From Cyclobacteriaceae bacterium (GTDB taxonomy: Bacteria; Bacteroidota; Bacteroidia; Cytophagales; Cyclobacteriaceae): a stretch of 64,000 nt of DNA. The DNA lies in contig JALHRJ010000001.1 in NCBI GenBank assembly GCA_022841475.1, positions 144,362 through 208,361 of the forward strand. The letters are read 5' to 3'. The notes beneath the pieces were generated by a model. It was not told where the DNA came from. It saw only the letters and a list, made by a program, of their open reading frames with translations, and did not search any database. Position 1 is the first letter of the stretch. Each line of letters starts with the position of its first letter. The translations under genes were made by a program, and so were the position numbers. Below, piece after piece: positions 8,160-16,718 of the stretch.

Positions 8160-11100
8160 TTAATTATCGCGTGCATAACGGTATTCATTTTTCTTTAGGA
8201 TGTTCTTCTCAAAATCCTTTACAAATTCGAGTTGCCTGCGGTTGGTGTACGAATAGTAGGTGGTGAAATTATTTGCATCGGTACTGGAGGTCATGCCATA
8301 CTTCATGTCATAGTTGTAAGTCGTCATCAGGGCAGTTTGAGGATACAATCTCAATTCATCTATTTTGATAGTAGAAGATCCGCTGATTGTGAGGCTCGTG
8401 ATACCAGAAACAATTTTATGATAATACCACCACCCATCCGGTTCGGCAGAGGTTCCATCCTGGTTGTCAATAACACCGTTGATGGTTGGCGTTCCACCTA
8501 TTGCCCAATAGCTCACCACATACTTTACCGTTGACACCAGTCCGGTTCGGGTCACTGATTGGTTTAACTTGTGGCTATAGATTCCGGTCTTCGCTGCGGG
8601 ATCCTGACTAAGTTGAAAGGTCCAGTTTCCCTCGTTATTTGCATTTTCAAAACTTGTAAACGCGATCTGGCTGTGCGTTGCATTTATGGCTTGTGCCAGA
8701 GGGAGAATCTTATTGGAATCCCAAATTACCGATGTTGAAGATGGGTCATTTTCTTTCTTGAACGAAAGCACATTGCCCTGTGTGTCAAATTGTGTGAATT
8801 GAAGCCTGCGTTTAAATAAGCCATGGCTCCCCGGAAGATTGGAAGGGTATATAGCCGGAGTGGTTTCCAGCAGATATATTTCGGAAGGTTTTAAGTAACT
8901 GTTAAATACCTTTTTCACGCCTCCCTGAAATTCAAAGTCCACGGTATTGTTAAGAGAATAGTAAGAATACTCTTCCTCGGGAGTGGTCTTCATCGTAGGA
9001 TGATAGATGTACTTTGTATATTTTTTCTTTGAGGTTTCATTACTCAGGGTTTCAGTTTTTAGGACTACCTGGTCAAATCCATCATAGGTAAGGTGGCTGT
9101 TTGTGGCGAGGTAACTATCAGCAAGCACATCGTACACGTGCGAAATTGTCTGAACCAGTCGCACTCTTTCAGTAAGTTCATTATAGGTTCTATAGGTAAA
9201 TACCCGGTTATGACATCCGGTGCAACCAGAGTTAAGTGTTTGAGCTATTTTCATTCCCATGATAGTAATTCCAGGGTCTGGTAAATATTCATAGGCATTT
9301 GTTGTGAGTCTGACCGGTTTGTTTGCACTATTAAAATCCTCCTGACGCAAGAGTAGTCCATTTTTGTAGGCAAAGGATTGGCTGGGTACAAACGGAAAAA
9401 TGAAATTGGCAACATCCGGCGTGTTTGTAAAATTGTACACGGTATAGCCGTTATTTATTGTAGCATCTCCATAATACTCTGTCACCTCATCGTACCCCAC
9501 ATGGCTTCCTTGACTTACCGCGAGTGGAATTGAGGTTGCATTTGTGCGGGTAAGCATCGTACCAGTATTGTTGGTTACGCACACTGTAACTGCCTGCATC
9601 TGACCATCAGAAAAGTCAGCCAGATAGGTGTAGATGGGAAAGGTAGCGAGCTTACCACTAGAGATGCCCGTGGCTCTGTTCTTATATTCAAAATTTTTAG
9701 TCAGGGTCTGGTCGCCCACATTAGTTATTTTCTTAACGCGCAGGCCACCGCCTTTGAGTGAATTATTTGCAACCCGGTCTGCCATACTTTCCAGGCGGTA
9801 GACCTTGATGTAAAATTTGAGTGTACTTAGGTCTAGTCCGCCCCAATTGAAAAGAGATGGTGTAAATTCGCCATACAGAGTATGTGTGCCCGAAGTAAAG
9901 GTTAGGATAGGGGCTGATGCAATCTGGGAGTTGCCACTCAGAAAGTTAATAGGAAATTGAGGGTCGCCACTTTTTGAGAGGCTGCCATGGCACCCATAGG
10001 GTGGGATACCCCCACCCGGAATTGCAGGGATTTCATACAGGATTACCACCGGTGTGTTTTGAGCTAATGTGAATTGCTTGGTTTGCTGATACGTTGCCGA
10101 TGGGTTATTGCTAATTGTGAACTCAATTGATTCAAGGGGTACTAACCCTGGTGAATAGGTAAAATCAGTAAACGCCGGGATGTTTGAATAATCATGCAGT
10201 TCATAATCATACGTTGATGTACCACCGGTTGGATACTTTACCTCTTTCAATGTCATCCAGCGCGCTGCTGCGAGGCTAGGTTCTCGGTTTGCGCCTGCAT
10301 AGAAGACATTCTGAAAAATAGTAGGCGGTGATAGTTTTGAATTGGTTGCCCCGTTGTAGTAACCCCAATGGTCCAGATTATAACTGGTTCTGTTGTATAC
10401 AGGCTGGTCAATTCCTTCCGTGTAATAGGTAAACTCATAGGAGGGGGTCTTGGTGTTTAATGTCGTTGCTTCAAAATGTTCCTGAACGGATGTAAGCACT
10501 GGCAACGAGCCCGTGTAGCTTAACAGGTGTCGTTTGATAAATGTAGTTTTAAAATAGATTTTTATTTCATCCAACATTTTTCCTCCAATTAAGTCTGCCC
10601 GGGAGGTGTTTGCTACAAATTCAACTCTATATCCGGCAGCTGTGTGGATGGCTGACAGACGCCAACCATTTACCACAGTCTGATTCATACAAATGGAACT
10701 TCCCGGTGAGCCTAAATTCCCGATGACCCGATCGTAGGTAGTCACTGACGTTGTGGTTTCATAGCTGAGTGTTTCAGCGACATAATCAAACCAGATAGAA
10801 TCAAGACCATTTGCACTTTTAATTTTAGTCAGTTTCCACGTAGAGGGCGCGACTACATCGGGAATCGTAAAAGTCTCCGGGGTGCCGTTAAATAGTTCTT
10901 TGCACGGAGTGTGATTATTGGTTATCTCCTGCTTTTCGAAAAAGTACTTTGTGCCATCTTTGCCTGTTGCCTTCCATGTATGAAATAAAGAGCCATTCTG
11001 TGGATGAACCGTATAGGTTACATCGGCATATTGATCGGGAACCAGTTTCATTTGTTTTGCCCGACTAAAAGCAAACTTGCCCGATTGACCATCTGGTAAA

Positions 11101-11660
11101 CTGAAAAAGAATAAATCCGGCTCCAGATCAAGTCCGCCCTTAGAAGCGTATAGCACGTTCTGATATTGTGGGGTTGGAGGATTGTTGATCGGTCCGCAGT
11201 TTGCATTTACATAGTTAAAATTTGTGATGTCTATAGAACCATTTGCGTTGAAGAAACTAGGAATATCATAGTTAGCGGCTGGTGCACTTGTGAAAAAACC
11301 ATAGTTGACATCCTCATCATTTCTACCACGGATTGTCCTACTTACAAGGCCGCCGGCATTAAGTGTCCAACCTGCTCCAACCCAGGAGGGAATTTCTTCC
11401 CACTTAATTCCTGAAGCATGGTAGCTAAGGCTAATCGGAAGTTTTAACTCGTATGACTTTAACTCATAAACAGGAACATCAATCTTGGGAATGCCTGAAT
11501 AGGCACTCACCGGCATATCAATAAATTTTCCCAATGATGCCGCCTCCGGTGCGGGTGGGATGACATCAAATTTCATTGGGTTGCTTTCTGTTTGTGCCTG
11601 GAGATTGGAAGCAAGAGCCATTAAGAATATTAATGGCAGGCTACTTTTAAGTATACTCAT
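8160..11660 (-). CDS. Secreted RHS/YD-repeat protein without toxin tip
   Basis: This 1,166-residue protein has a signal peptide (LPLIFLMALASNLQAQ). Its N-terminal region is typical of long Bacteroidota YD-repeat proteins (SGIPKIDVPVYEL, LPISLSYHASGIKW, WVGAGWTLNAGG), resembling the start of SpvB/TcaC-type shells. Beta-rich YD repeats then continue to the end. It has neither the RHS core motif (DPDGM) nor a variable toxin tip, and it ends in YD-like repeats (YSYTNRRQLEF). It is the first gene of the operon with the small secreted protein and the toxin. By analogy with split Tc toxins, where B and C components form one shell, it might assemble with the second RHS protein; that is inference. Confidence 0.8.
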   Translation of the reverse strand: MSILKSSLPLIFLMALASNLQAQTESNPMKFDVIPPAPEAASLGKFIDMPVSAYSGIPKIDVPVYELKSYELKLPISLSYHASGIKWEEIPSWVGAGWTLNAGGLVSRTIRGRNDEDVNYGFFTSAPAANYDIPSFFNANGSIDITNFNYVNANCGPINNPPTPQYQNVLYASKGGLDLEPDLFFFSLPDGQSGKFAFSRAKQMKLVPDQYADVTYTVHPQNGSLFHTWKATGKDGTKYFFEKQEITNNHTPCKELFNGTPETFTIPDVVAPSTWKLTKIKSANGLDSIWFDYVAETLSYETTTSVTTYDRVIGNLGSPGSSICMNQTVVNGWRLSAIHTAAGYRVEFVANTSRADLIGGKMLDEIKIYFKTTFIKRHLLSYTGSLPVLTSVQEHFEATTLNTKTPSYEFTYYTEGIDQPVYNRTSYNLDHWGYYNGATNSKLSPPTIFQNVFYAGANREPSLAAARWMTLKEVKYPTGGTSTYDYELHDYSNIPAFTDFTYSPGLVPLESIEFTISNNPSATYQQTKQFTLAQNTPVVILYEIPAIPGGGIPPYGCHGSLSKSGDPQFPINFLSGNSQIASAPILTFTSGTHTLYGEFTPSLFNWGGLDLSTLKFYIKVYRLESMADRVANNSLKGGGLRVKKITNVGDQTLTKNFEYKNRATGISSGKLATFPIYTYLADFSDGQMQAVTVCVTNNTGTMLTRTNATSIPLAVSQGSHVGYDEVTEYYGDATINNGYTVYNFTNTPDVANFIFPFVPSQSFAYKNGLLLRQEDFNSANKPVRLTTNAYEYLPDPGITIMGMKIAQTLNSGCTGCHNRVFTYRTYNELTERVRLVQTISHVYDVLADSYLATNSHLTYDGFDQVVLKTETLSNETSKKKYTKYIYHPTMKTTPEEEYSYYSLNNTVDFEFQGGVKKVFNSYLKPSEIYLLETTPAIYPSNLPGSHGLFKRRLQFTQFDTQGNVLSFKKENDPSSTSVIWDSNKILPLAQAINATHSQIAFTSFENANNEGNWTFQLSQDPAAKTGIYSHKLNQSVTRTGLVSTVKYVVSYWAIGGTPTINGVIDNQDGTSAEPDGWWYYHKIVSGITSLTISGSSTIKIDELRLYPQTALMTTYNYDMKYGMTSSTDANNFTTYYSYTNRRQLEFVKDFEKNILKKNEYRYARDN

Positions 11661-11693
11661 TACTTTTCTATAAAATTCTTTTAATAGGTTTCT

Positions 11694-11714
11694 AAGTGGT
11701 GGTCATCACCACTT
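11694..11714 (-). promoter_or_regulatory. Perfect hairpin/operator in the RHS operon leader
   Basis: The 8-base arms aagtggtg and caccactt flank a 5-base centre, 33 bases upstream of the first ATG of the RHS operon. There is no T-run, so it is not a simple terminator. It could be an operator or an mRNA leader hairpin. Confidence 0.4.
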
Positions 11715-12117
11715 TGATGTGGCATGATAAATTCGGTGATACTCAATACACTATTTAAATTGTTGAATTATCCACATTATAAACTCCATTCATCTTACAC
11801 AAAAGCAGCGTTGTAAAATCATCCGATTGTGCTTGTAGTTTGGAGGGGAATTACAAAGCGCAAAAAAAGCAATAGCCTTTATCATTATCAAACTTCTGTT
11901 TTGTCCTCATACTATTTTGAATCTCGTCAAGCAAAAGATTCGTCATATTGACTAAATATAATGTTCATTGCCTTCTATAAAACTACAACTATCGGTAAAA
12001 TCATACATAATCCTCAGCACCGTATTTATACGATACTGAACTCGAAAATCTCATAGAATCGCATCCTCCGAAAACTAAATTCTACTTTCCAATTCTAAAT
12101 ATTACATTAGTAAACAT
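11715..12117. other. Divergent intergenic region, no gene seen
   Basis: This AT-rich spacer separates the RHS operon (minus) from the response-regulator gene (plus) and presumably carries both promoters. I could not place a convincing Bacteroidota -33/-7 promoter pair. No open reading frame of note or RNA gene was seen. Confidence 0.4.
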
Positions 12118-12756
12118 ATGACTGTAAAAAAAATCCTCATTGCTGATGATCACCCCATGGCTAGGCTTGGATTAGTAGCGTTATTGAAAAGTGAATGGCC
12201 AACTGTGGAAGTTTTTGAAGCACGGAATGGTGTTGAAGTTGTGGAGGCTTACCCGACTTTCATCCCGGATATTTTAATTCTAGATTATCGGATGCCCAAA
12301 ATGACGGGTTATGACGCAGCGAAAGAAATTCTTCAGACAAATAGTACTGCAAGAATTATTCTATTAACGATGTTTGACTCAATTCCGATTGCCACCAATT
12401 TTCTTCGAATTGGCGGTAAGGGTTTCTTAACCAAAGGCAGTGACGCTGAACATATTATTAAGGCTATCTATGCGCTGGCCAAAGGTGATTTCTATTTTCG
12501 TTCAGATAATGAAATTGAGTTACTCCATTGGTTTCAAATGGGGATGACTAAAAATGTACCTGCGATTTCATTCACACCGAGGGAACTTCAGGTTTGTTTT
12601 AAAGTGTCAAAAGGATTAATAAATAAAGAGATTGCCAAAGAATTAAAATTAAGTGTGCGGACTGTAGAAACTTATCGCCAACAGTTAATAGAGAAAACGA
12701 ATGTCAGAAATACCGCAGAACTTATCGAGTATATCTACAAGAATGGAATCGGATAA
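12118..12756 (+). CDS. LuxR/NarL-family response regulator
   Basis: This 212-residue two-domain regulator has an N-terminal receiver domain with the acidic pair D10-D11, the phospho-acceptor D56 (LILDYRMP), T84 (LLTMFD) and K106 (FLTKGS). A C-terminal LuxR-type helix-turn-helix (about residues 152-209; FTPREL, NKEIAKELKLSVRTVETYR) follows. All phosphorylation residues are present, so it should take phosphate from a histidine kinase and bind DNA. No kinase gene is in the window, which makes it an orphan here. It is divergent from the RHS operon and next to the integrase, so it could control the operon or be unrelated cargo. Confidence 0.9.
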   Translation: MTVKKILIADDHPMARLGLVALLKSEWPTVEVFEARNGVEVVEAYPTFIPDILILDYRMPKMTGYDAAKEILQTNSTARIILLTMFDSIPIATNFLRIGGKGFLTKGSDAEHIIKAIYALAKGDFYFRSDNEIELLHWFQMGMTKNVPAISFTPRELQVCFKVSKGLINKEIAKELKLSVRTVETYRQQLIEKTNVRNTAELIEYIYKNGIG

Positions 12757-13058
12757 GTTAATCACTGGCGAAAAAATTCATTTGAAATTTTTGTGAATGC
12801 GCGCTCAACTCTTTATTTTTATTGGAGATTTAGCAGTCAAAAAAATAGGTGAGTCTTCTGGTGAGTACGCGAAGGCGACCAATCTAAAATATTGATAGTC
12901 AGCTAGAGTGAATTAAGGTTCATAAACCTCCTCTTTCCTATTATTCTCCTTGTTAACTGCCAAAGATGCTTTTGGTTATGCGAGACGGATTTTTTCTTTG
13001 AGACTTGAAATAATATGTTGATAGTTGTTGGTAGAAGATTCATAGTCTTTTTTCAGTG
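12757..13058. other. Intergenic, no gene seen
   Basis: This spacer lies between the response regulator and the convergent integrase gene. A weak AT-rich inverted repeat (aaaaattcatttgaaattttt, about 12775-12797) directly after the regulator could aid termination. Nothing else is supported, and no copy of the tmRNA end was found here. Confidence 0.35.
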
Positions 13059-14297
13059 TTAAAGATTGCTTTCCGCTTCTAAACCGCTCTTAAATTTAGA
13101 ACGAAGAACTTTCATATCCTCACTCACTTTAAGATCTAGAATCTTAGCATAGTGCTGTGTTGTTTTTAAATTTTTATGGCCAAGCATTTTGCTCACTGTT
13201 TCGATAGGCACTCCATTTGTTAATGTCACGGTCGTAGCAAAAGTATGTCGTGCTGTATGAGTAGTGAAATTCTTATTAATTCCACAAGCGTCAGCTATCT
13301 CCTTTAAATACAAATTCATTTTTTGATTGCTGAGTACTGGAAAAAGTCGATCCTTGATAATACATTCCGGAGAGTCCTTATACTTTTCAATTAACTTTAA
13401 TGCCGGAGGTAACAAAGGAATCCGTGAAGATGTTTCTGTTTTCTGTCGGTGCGTGAATATCCATTTCTCACCATCTACACCAATTACTATTTCAGATCTT
13501 TTCAATTTACAAATATCAACATATGCTAATCCTGTATAGCAACAAAATAAAAACACATCTCTAATCTGGTCAATCCTCGGCATTGTGAACTGTTTTGTTG
13601 CAAGTATTATTAATTCTTCCTGTGAAAGAAATGGTCTTTCGACTTCCTTCTTTGTCATTTTAAATCCGACAAATGGATTCTTATCAATCCAACTATTCTT
13701 CAAACAGATGTTTATAATTTTTTTAAAGTTTGTTAGATACTTTATTGTGCTATTGTGATTGCACTTTCTAATTGATTTCAACCAGAATTCATAATCGGTA
13801 ATAAACTCATACTTGATCTTGTCTACTGAAATATCTGAAAGGCCATATTTATATTGAAGAAAGTGAAGTGTGTGATCATGAGATGTTACATATCGTCTCC
13901 AGGTGGCTGATGAGTATTGGCTTCCGATAAGTGCGTTCACTTGTTCATTATGCTGTCGAAAAATTTCCAAAAGCATTTTTGGTTTCTCTTTTACATTATT
14001 CCATTGTTTAGAAAATTCATCAATTGTAATGGGTGTAGCCATGTTGATTAGCCTAGTTTGAATGTTCAACGCTTTCGATCTTAGAGACTGCAAGAAATTA
14101 TTTAGTTCTTTTGACTCTTTGCTTTTTCCTATTGTTGCCATTGCCACATTAGACCATTGAGTCGGATTTACATATTTCGAAGTTGTTGTTTCAAATCTTC
14201 TACCGTTAACGGTTATCCTTATATAAATAGGAATTAATCCGTCTTTGTTCAATTTACTTTGTCTTGTAAAAAAAAGGATTTTGATCATGTCTGACAT
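13059..14297 (-). CDS. Tyrosine recombinase (island integrase)
   Basis: This 412-residue site-specific recombinase has an N-terminal arm-binding domain (about residues 5-90), a SAM-like core-binding domain (about 105-210) and a catalytic domain with HTARHTF (HxxR), LGHKNLKTTQHYAKI (His and nucleophile Tyr) and TGLAYVDI. In the last motif the usual first catalytic Arg is not evident, as is common in Bacteroidota integrases such as IntDOT. It should cut and rejoin DNA at att sites through a 3'-phosphotyrosine. It lies about 250 bases from the 3' end of tmRNA, a favourite integration target, and is the best evidence that the left arm is a mobile island. Full length, apparently intact. Confidence 0.92.
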   Translation of the reverse strand: MSDMIKILFFTRQSKLNKDGLIPIYIRITVNGRRFETTTSKYVNPTQWSNVAMATIGKSKESKELNNFLQSLRSKALNIQTRLINMATPITIDEFSKQWNNVKEKPKMLLEIFRQHNEQVNALIGSQYSSATWRRYVTSHDHTLHFLQYKYGLSDISVDKIKYEFITDYEFWLKSIRKCNHNSTIKYLTNFKKIINICLKNSWIDKNPFVGFKMTKKEVERPFLSQEELIILATKQFTMPRIDQIRDVFLFCCYTGLAYVDICKLKRSEIVIGVDGEKWIFTHRQKTETSSRIPLLPPALKLIEKYKDSPECIIKDRLFPVLSNQKMNLYLKEIADACGINKNFTTHTARHTFATTVTLTNGVPIETVSKMLGHKNLKTTQHYAKILDLKVSEDMKVLRSKFKSGLEAESNL

Positions 14298-14390
14298 AAG
14301 TGTTCCGATTAAGGGTTAAACATTGATTTAAATAATGCTAAACTCAAGATGTTCAGCTAGTGAACCAGCTGTATATCAGAGTCTTTGCTA

Positions 14391-14437
14391 GAAATTCGGG
14401 GACACTTTTTTTGTCATTAAAATTGTCCCCGAATTTC
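14391..14437. promoter_or_regulatory. 14-bp perfect inverted repeat between integrase and tmRNA
   Basis: gaaattcggggaca (14391-14404) and tgtccccgaatttc (14424-14437) are exact reverse complements with a 19-base AT-rich spacer. The position, between the integrase start and the tmRNA terminator, suits an integrase operator, an att arm site or a hairpin. There is no T-run typical of a terminator. The attcggg core also occurs in the tmRNA terminator stem. Confidence 0.45.
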
Positions 14438-14486
14438 CCCCTACGGACTGGTAATAAATGCTTGAAAATGGAGAGGTCTAAAAAGC

Positions 14487-14520
14487 AAAAAGCCCGAATC
14501 CATTACGAATTCGGGCTTTT
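14487..14520 (-). terminator. Intrinsic terminator of ssrA
   Basis: On the minus strand, AAAAGCCCGAAT and ATTCGGGCTTTT form a 12-base stem followed by T-rich sequence, starting 24 bases past the 3' end of tmRNA. It sits between tmRNA and the integrase. Confidence 0.85.
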
Positions 14521-14543
14521 GATTTCAATTGGTTGAAATCCAG

Positions 14544-14936
14544 TGGAGCTGCAGGGAATCGAACCCTGGTCCAGAGAAGATGAACGTGTACGTTCTACAT
14601 GCTTAGTTGACTTTGATTGTCGGAAGCTGCAAGGCAGGCAACAGCCTAAACAACTTCGTAGTTACTGTTATCTCGACACCGTTGCGCAACAACAACGAGG
14701 CCCAGTTTATGCTGTCGACACTGCGGTTCCGGCACCGCTAAACAGAGCACCGGGCAATGATGGCTTCCACCGATCTTATCAGCGGATAAGCAAACCTAAA
14801 CTTAGTTTAGATTAAGCAGCCATGGCGTAAGTATTCTCGCCACTTATAATTGTAGGACCATCTTTTAAGGCTCTCATCCCATGAGCCTGCATGCTGGCAT
14901 ACACCCCCACGCATCCTGTCAAAACCGGTCAGCCCC
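14544..14936 (-). ncRNA. ssrA: tmRNA (transfer-messenger RNA)
   Basis: The minus strand begins GGGGCTGACCGGTTTTGAC and ends with a T-arm (GGTTCGATTCCC) and CAGCTCC plus a discriminator A, so the ends pair as a tRNA-like acceptor. The next genomic bases are CTG, so CCA must be added after transcription. Pseudoknot-forming sequence lies between. The RNA rescues stalled ribosomes with SmpB, adding a degradation tag. Length, about 393 nt, is normal. The 3' end is adjacent to an integrase gene, making this the likely integration target of the island. Confidence 0.95.
14812..14841 (-). other. tmRNA tag-peptide reading frame
   Basis: Within tmRNA the codons GGC GAG AAT ACT TAC GCC ATG GCT GCT TAA encode GENTYAMAA and stop. 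This matches the short GENxYAxAA-type tags known from Bacteroidota and ends in the Ala-Ala recognised by ClpXP-type proteases. GGC as the resume codon is inferred from that pattern. Confidence 0.85.
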
Positions 14937-14943
14937 GGATTTA

Positions 14944-14980
14944 AAAAGTTGGCAGTTGGCAGTAAGCAGTTGGCAAAGTT
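14944..14980. repeat. Low-complexity TTGGCAG repeats
   Basis: agttggcag occurs three times in close succession just upstream of the tmRNA 5' end. The remaining sequence up to the lipoprotein ATG at 15157 (including a short inverted repeat tccgcc/ggcgga at 15027-15042) holds no gene I can support. Confidence 0.5.
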
Positions 14981-15156
14981 ACGTTAAAGCATTTAATTTT
15001 AACCTTTACAGCTTTTCGCTTACTTGTCCGCCTATTGGCGGATCCCTGCCGCAAAATTTACTCTCAAGAACGCAACCTGATTACAAAGGTAATCGAAAAA
15101 TAGTTCTTACCGGAGGCGCATTTTTAATACCTTCGAATAACCTAAACCATTAACCT

Positions 15157-15639
15157 ATGAAAAAACTCCTCTATGTACCTATGCTAGTGCTGCTATTTCA
15201 ATGCGGTGCCGATAAAGTTCAGCAAGATTTGCTTAACTACATCAATGTCGAAATGCCTTCCGTGGCTGCGTTAGAATCTGAAGCCGGAACTGCTTACGAA
15301 AGTGTAAGTGGTGAAAACTATCAGAGCGACTCTCTTATGTATTATACCATATCCGAAACCGTTGTGCCCAGGTATCAGGAGTTTTATGATAAACTAAAGA
15401 ACATTAAACCCGCTACGGAAGAGGTAGCCAGCCTGCATAAAGTATATGTGCAAGCAGCCGCTGATCAGTTAGAAGCCTTTAATCTTATTCTCGAAGCCAT
15501 CGAAAAACAGGATGCACAAATTATAACCCGCGCCAATGAAGATCTTGCAGAAGGCCGGGCTTTGATAAAAATGTGGCGTGCCGATTTAGATTCGGCCTGC
15601 AACAAACACAACGTAGTGATTGATGCGGAAGGGGAGTGA
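15157..15639 (+). CDS. Small helical lipoprotein
   Basis: This 160-residue protein has a lipoprotein signal with a lipobox cysteine (VLLFQCG, C17), so it should be lipid-anchored. The mature part is acidic and predicted almost wholly helical (for example EFYDKLKNIKP, AADQLEAFNLILEAIEKQD), suggesting a helical bundle. Related small lipoproteins occur in Bacteroidota, but I know of no function. It stands alone between tmRNA and the convergent glycosyltransferase operon, and the spacer after it is low-complexity. Confidence 0.75.
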   Translation: MKKLLYVPMLVLLFQCGADKVQQDLLNYINVEMPSVAALESEAGTAYESVSGENYQSDSLMYYTISETVVPRYQEFYDKLKNIKPATEEVASLHKVYVQAAADQLEAFNLILEAIEKQDAQIITRANEDLAEGRALIKMWRADLDSACNKHNVVIDAEGE

Positions 15640-15728
15640 AGAGCTGAAGTGGAAAGCTGAAAAGTAAAAAACTTAAAGCTCAAAGTTAAAAGTAGAAAGC
15701 TAAAATTGGATAGTAAAATGCTTCCGCT
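15640..15728. repeat. Low-complexity aaagct-type spacer
   Basis: Degenerate repeats of gaaagctgaaaagt/aaagctaaaa type fill the gap between convergent genes and finish with aggctttaagctttaagctttc. This may be a region of slipped-strand expansion. No gene. Confidence 0.45.
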
Positions 15729-16718
15729 TTAGGCTTTAAGCTTTAAGCTTTCTGACTCCACGCCCACTCTATCAATCACCAGGTATTTCCTTTTAGAAAC
15801 GGATTGCCTGGCCAGTAATTCGGCAATAAATCCCGTAAGGAAAAGTTGCACACCCACTACCAACGCAACCAGCGCCAGATAAAATATGGGTTGTTCGGTT
15901 ACCTCACGCTTGAGCGGAATTTTAGAAATGAAGACCGAATCAATTTTATCGTATAAAATTTTTACTGTAAACCCAAAACCAAATAAAAACGAAACAATAC
16001 CCCAGGCTCCAAAGAAGTGCATCGGGCGCTGGGCAAACCGACCGATGAAGGTAATCGACAACAAATCCAGAAAGCCGCGAACAAATCGTTCCCAACCAAA
16101 TTTGCTGCGACCGTATTTTCGTTCACGATGCTCAACAACTTTCTCTGTAATTTTTGTAAAGCCCGCCCACTTGGCAATCACCGGTATGTAACGGTGCATT
16201 TCGCCATACACCGAAATGTTTTTTACAACCTGATGATGGTAGGCCTTGAGTCCACAATTAAAATCATGCAGGTGAATGCCCGAGATTTTACGGGTAACAT
16301 AATTAAAAAACTTCGAAGGAATAGTTTTTGAAATCGGGTCGTGTCGTTTTTTCTTCCAGCCACTTACCAATTGAAAGCCATTTTCTTTAATGAGTCTATA
16401 CAGCTCAGGAATTTCATCCGGACTGTCTTGCAAATCGGCATCCATGGTAATCACCACCTCGCCTTGTGTCAATTTAAAGGCTGTGTGCAAAGCCGCTGAC
16501 TTACCAAAATTGCGATTAAATTTTACTCCTTTAAAAGAGGAGTTGATCAGATTTTGTTTTTGTATCTCCTCCCACGTGCCATCGGTGCTGCCATCATCCA
16601 CAAAGATTACTTCATAAGAAAAGCCGTGTTGCTGCATAACACGGCTTATCCACTGACTGAGTTCTGGAATAGATTCTTGTTCGTCCTTAGCGGGGATGAT
16701 TATTGATAAGTTTATCAT
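15729..16718 (-). CDS. Membrane-anchored family 2 glycosyltransferase
   Basis: This 329-residue GT-A enzyme opens with LSIIIPAKDEQESI and has VDDGSTDGT, the metal-binding DAD (ITMDADLQD, about residue 89) and two C-terminal membrane helices (about 235-257 and 280-302). That layout is typical of polyprenyl-phosphate glycosyltransferases (GtrB/DPM1-like), which load a sugar onto a lipid carrier at the inner membrane. The donor cannot be read from sequence. It starts directly after the DUF4199 gene (no gap) and is the last gene of the run that begins at the BatA-like gene. Confidence 0.85.
   Translation of the reverse strand: MINLSIIIPAKDEQESIPELSQWISRVMQQHGFSYEVIFVDDGSTDGTWEEIQKQNLINSSFKGVKFNRNFGKSAALHTAFKLTQGEVVITMDADLQDSPDEIPELYRLIKENGFQLVSGWKKKRHDPISKTIPSKFFNYVTRKISGIHLHDFNCGLKAYHHQVVKNISVYGEMHRYIPVIAKWAGFTKITEKVVEHRERKYGRSKFGWERFVRGFLDLLSITFIGRFAQRPMHFFGAWGIVSFLFGFGFTVKILYDKIDSVFISKIPLKREVTEQPIFYLALVALVVGVQLFLTGFIAELLARQSVSKRKYLVIDRVGVESESLKLKA

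Noticed and set aside
14543..14815. Open frame of 90 codons on the plus strand
   Set aside because: It lies wholly antisense to tmRNA; the RNA structure and tag explain the conservation, not coding.
14881..15153. Open frame of 90 codons overlapping the tmRNA 5' end
   Set aside because: It crosses the tmRNA 5' end and low-complexity repeats and has no protein-like pattern.
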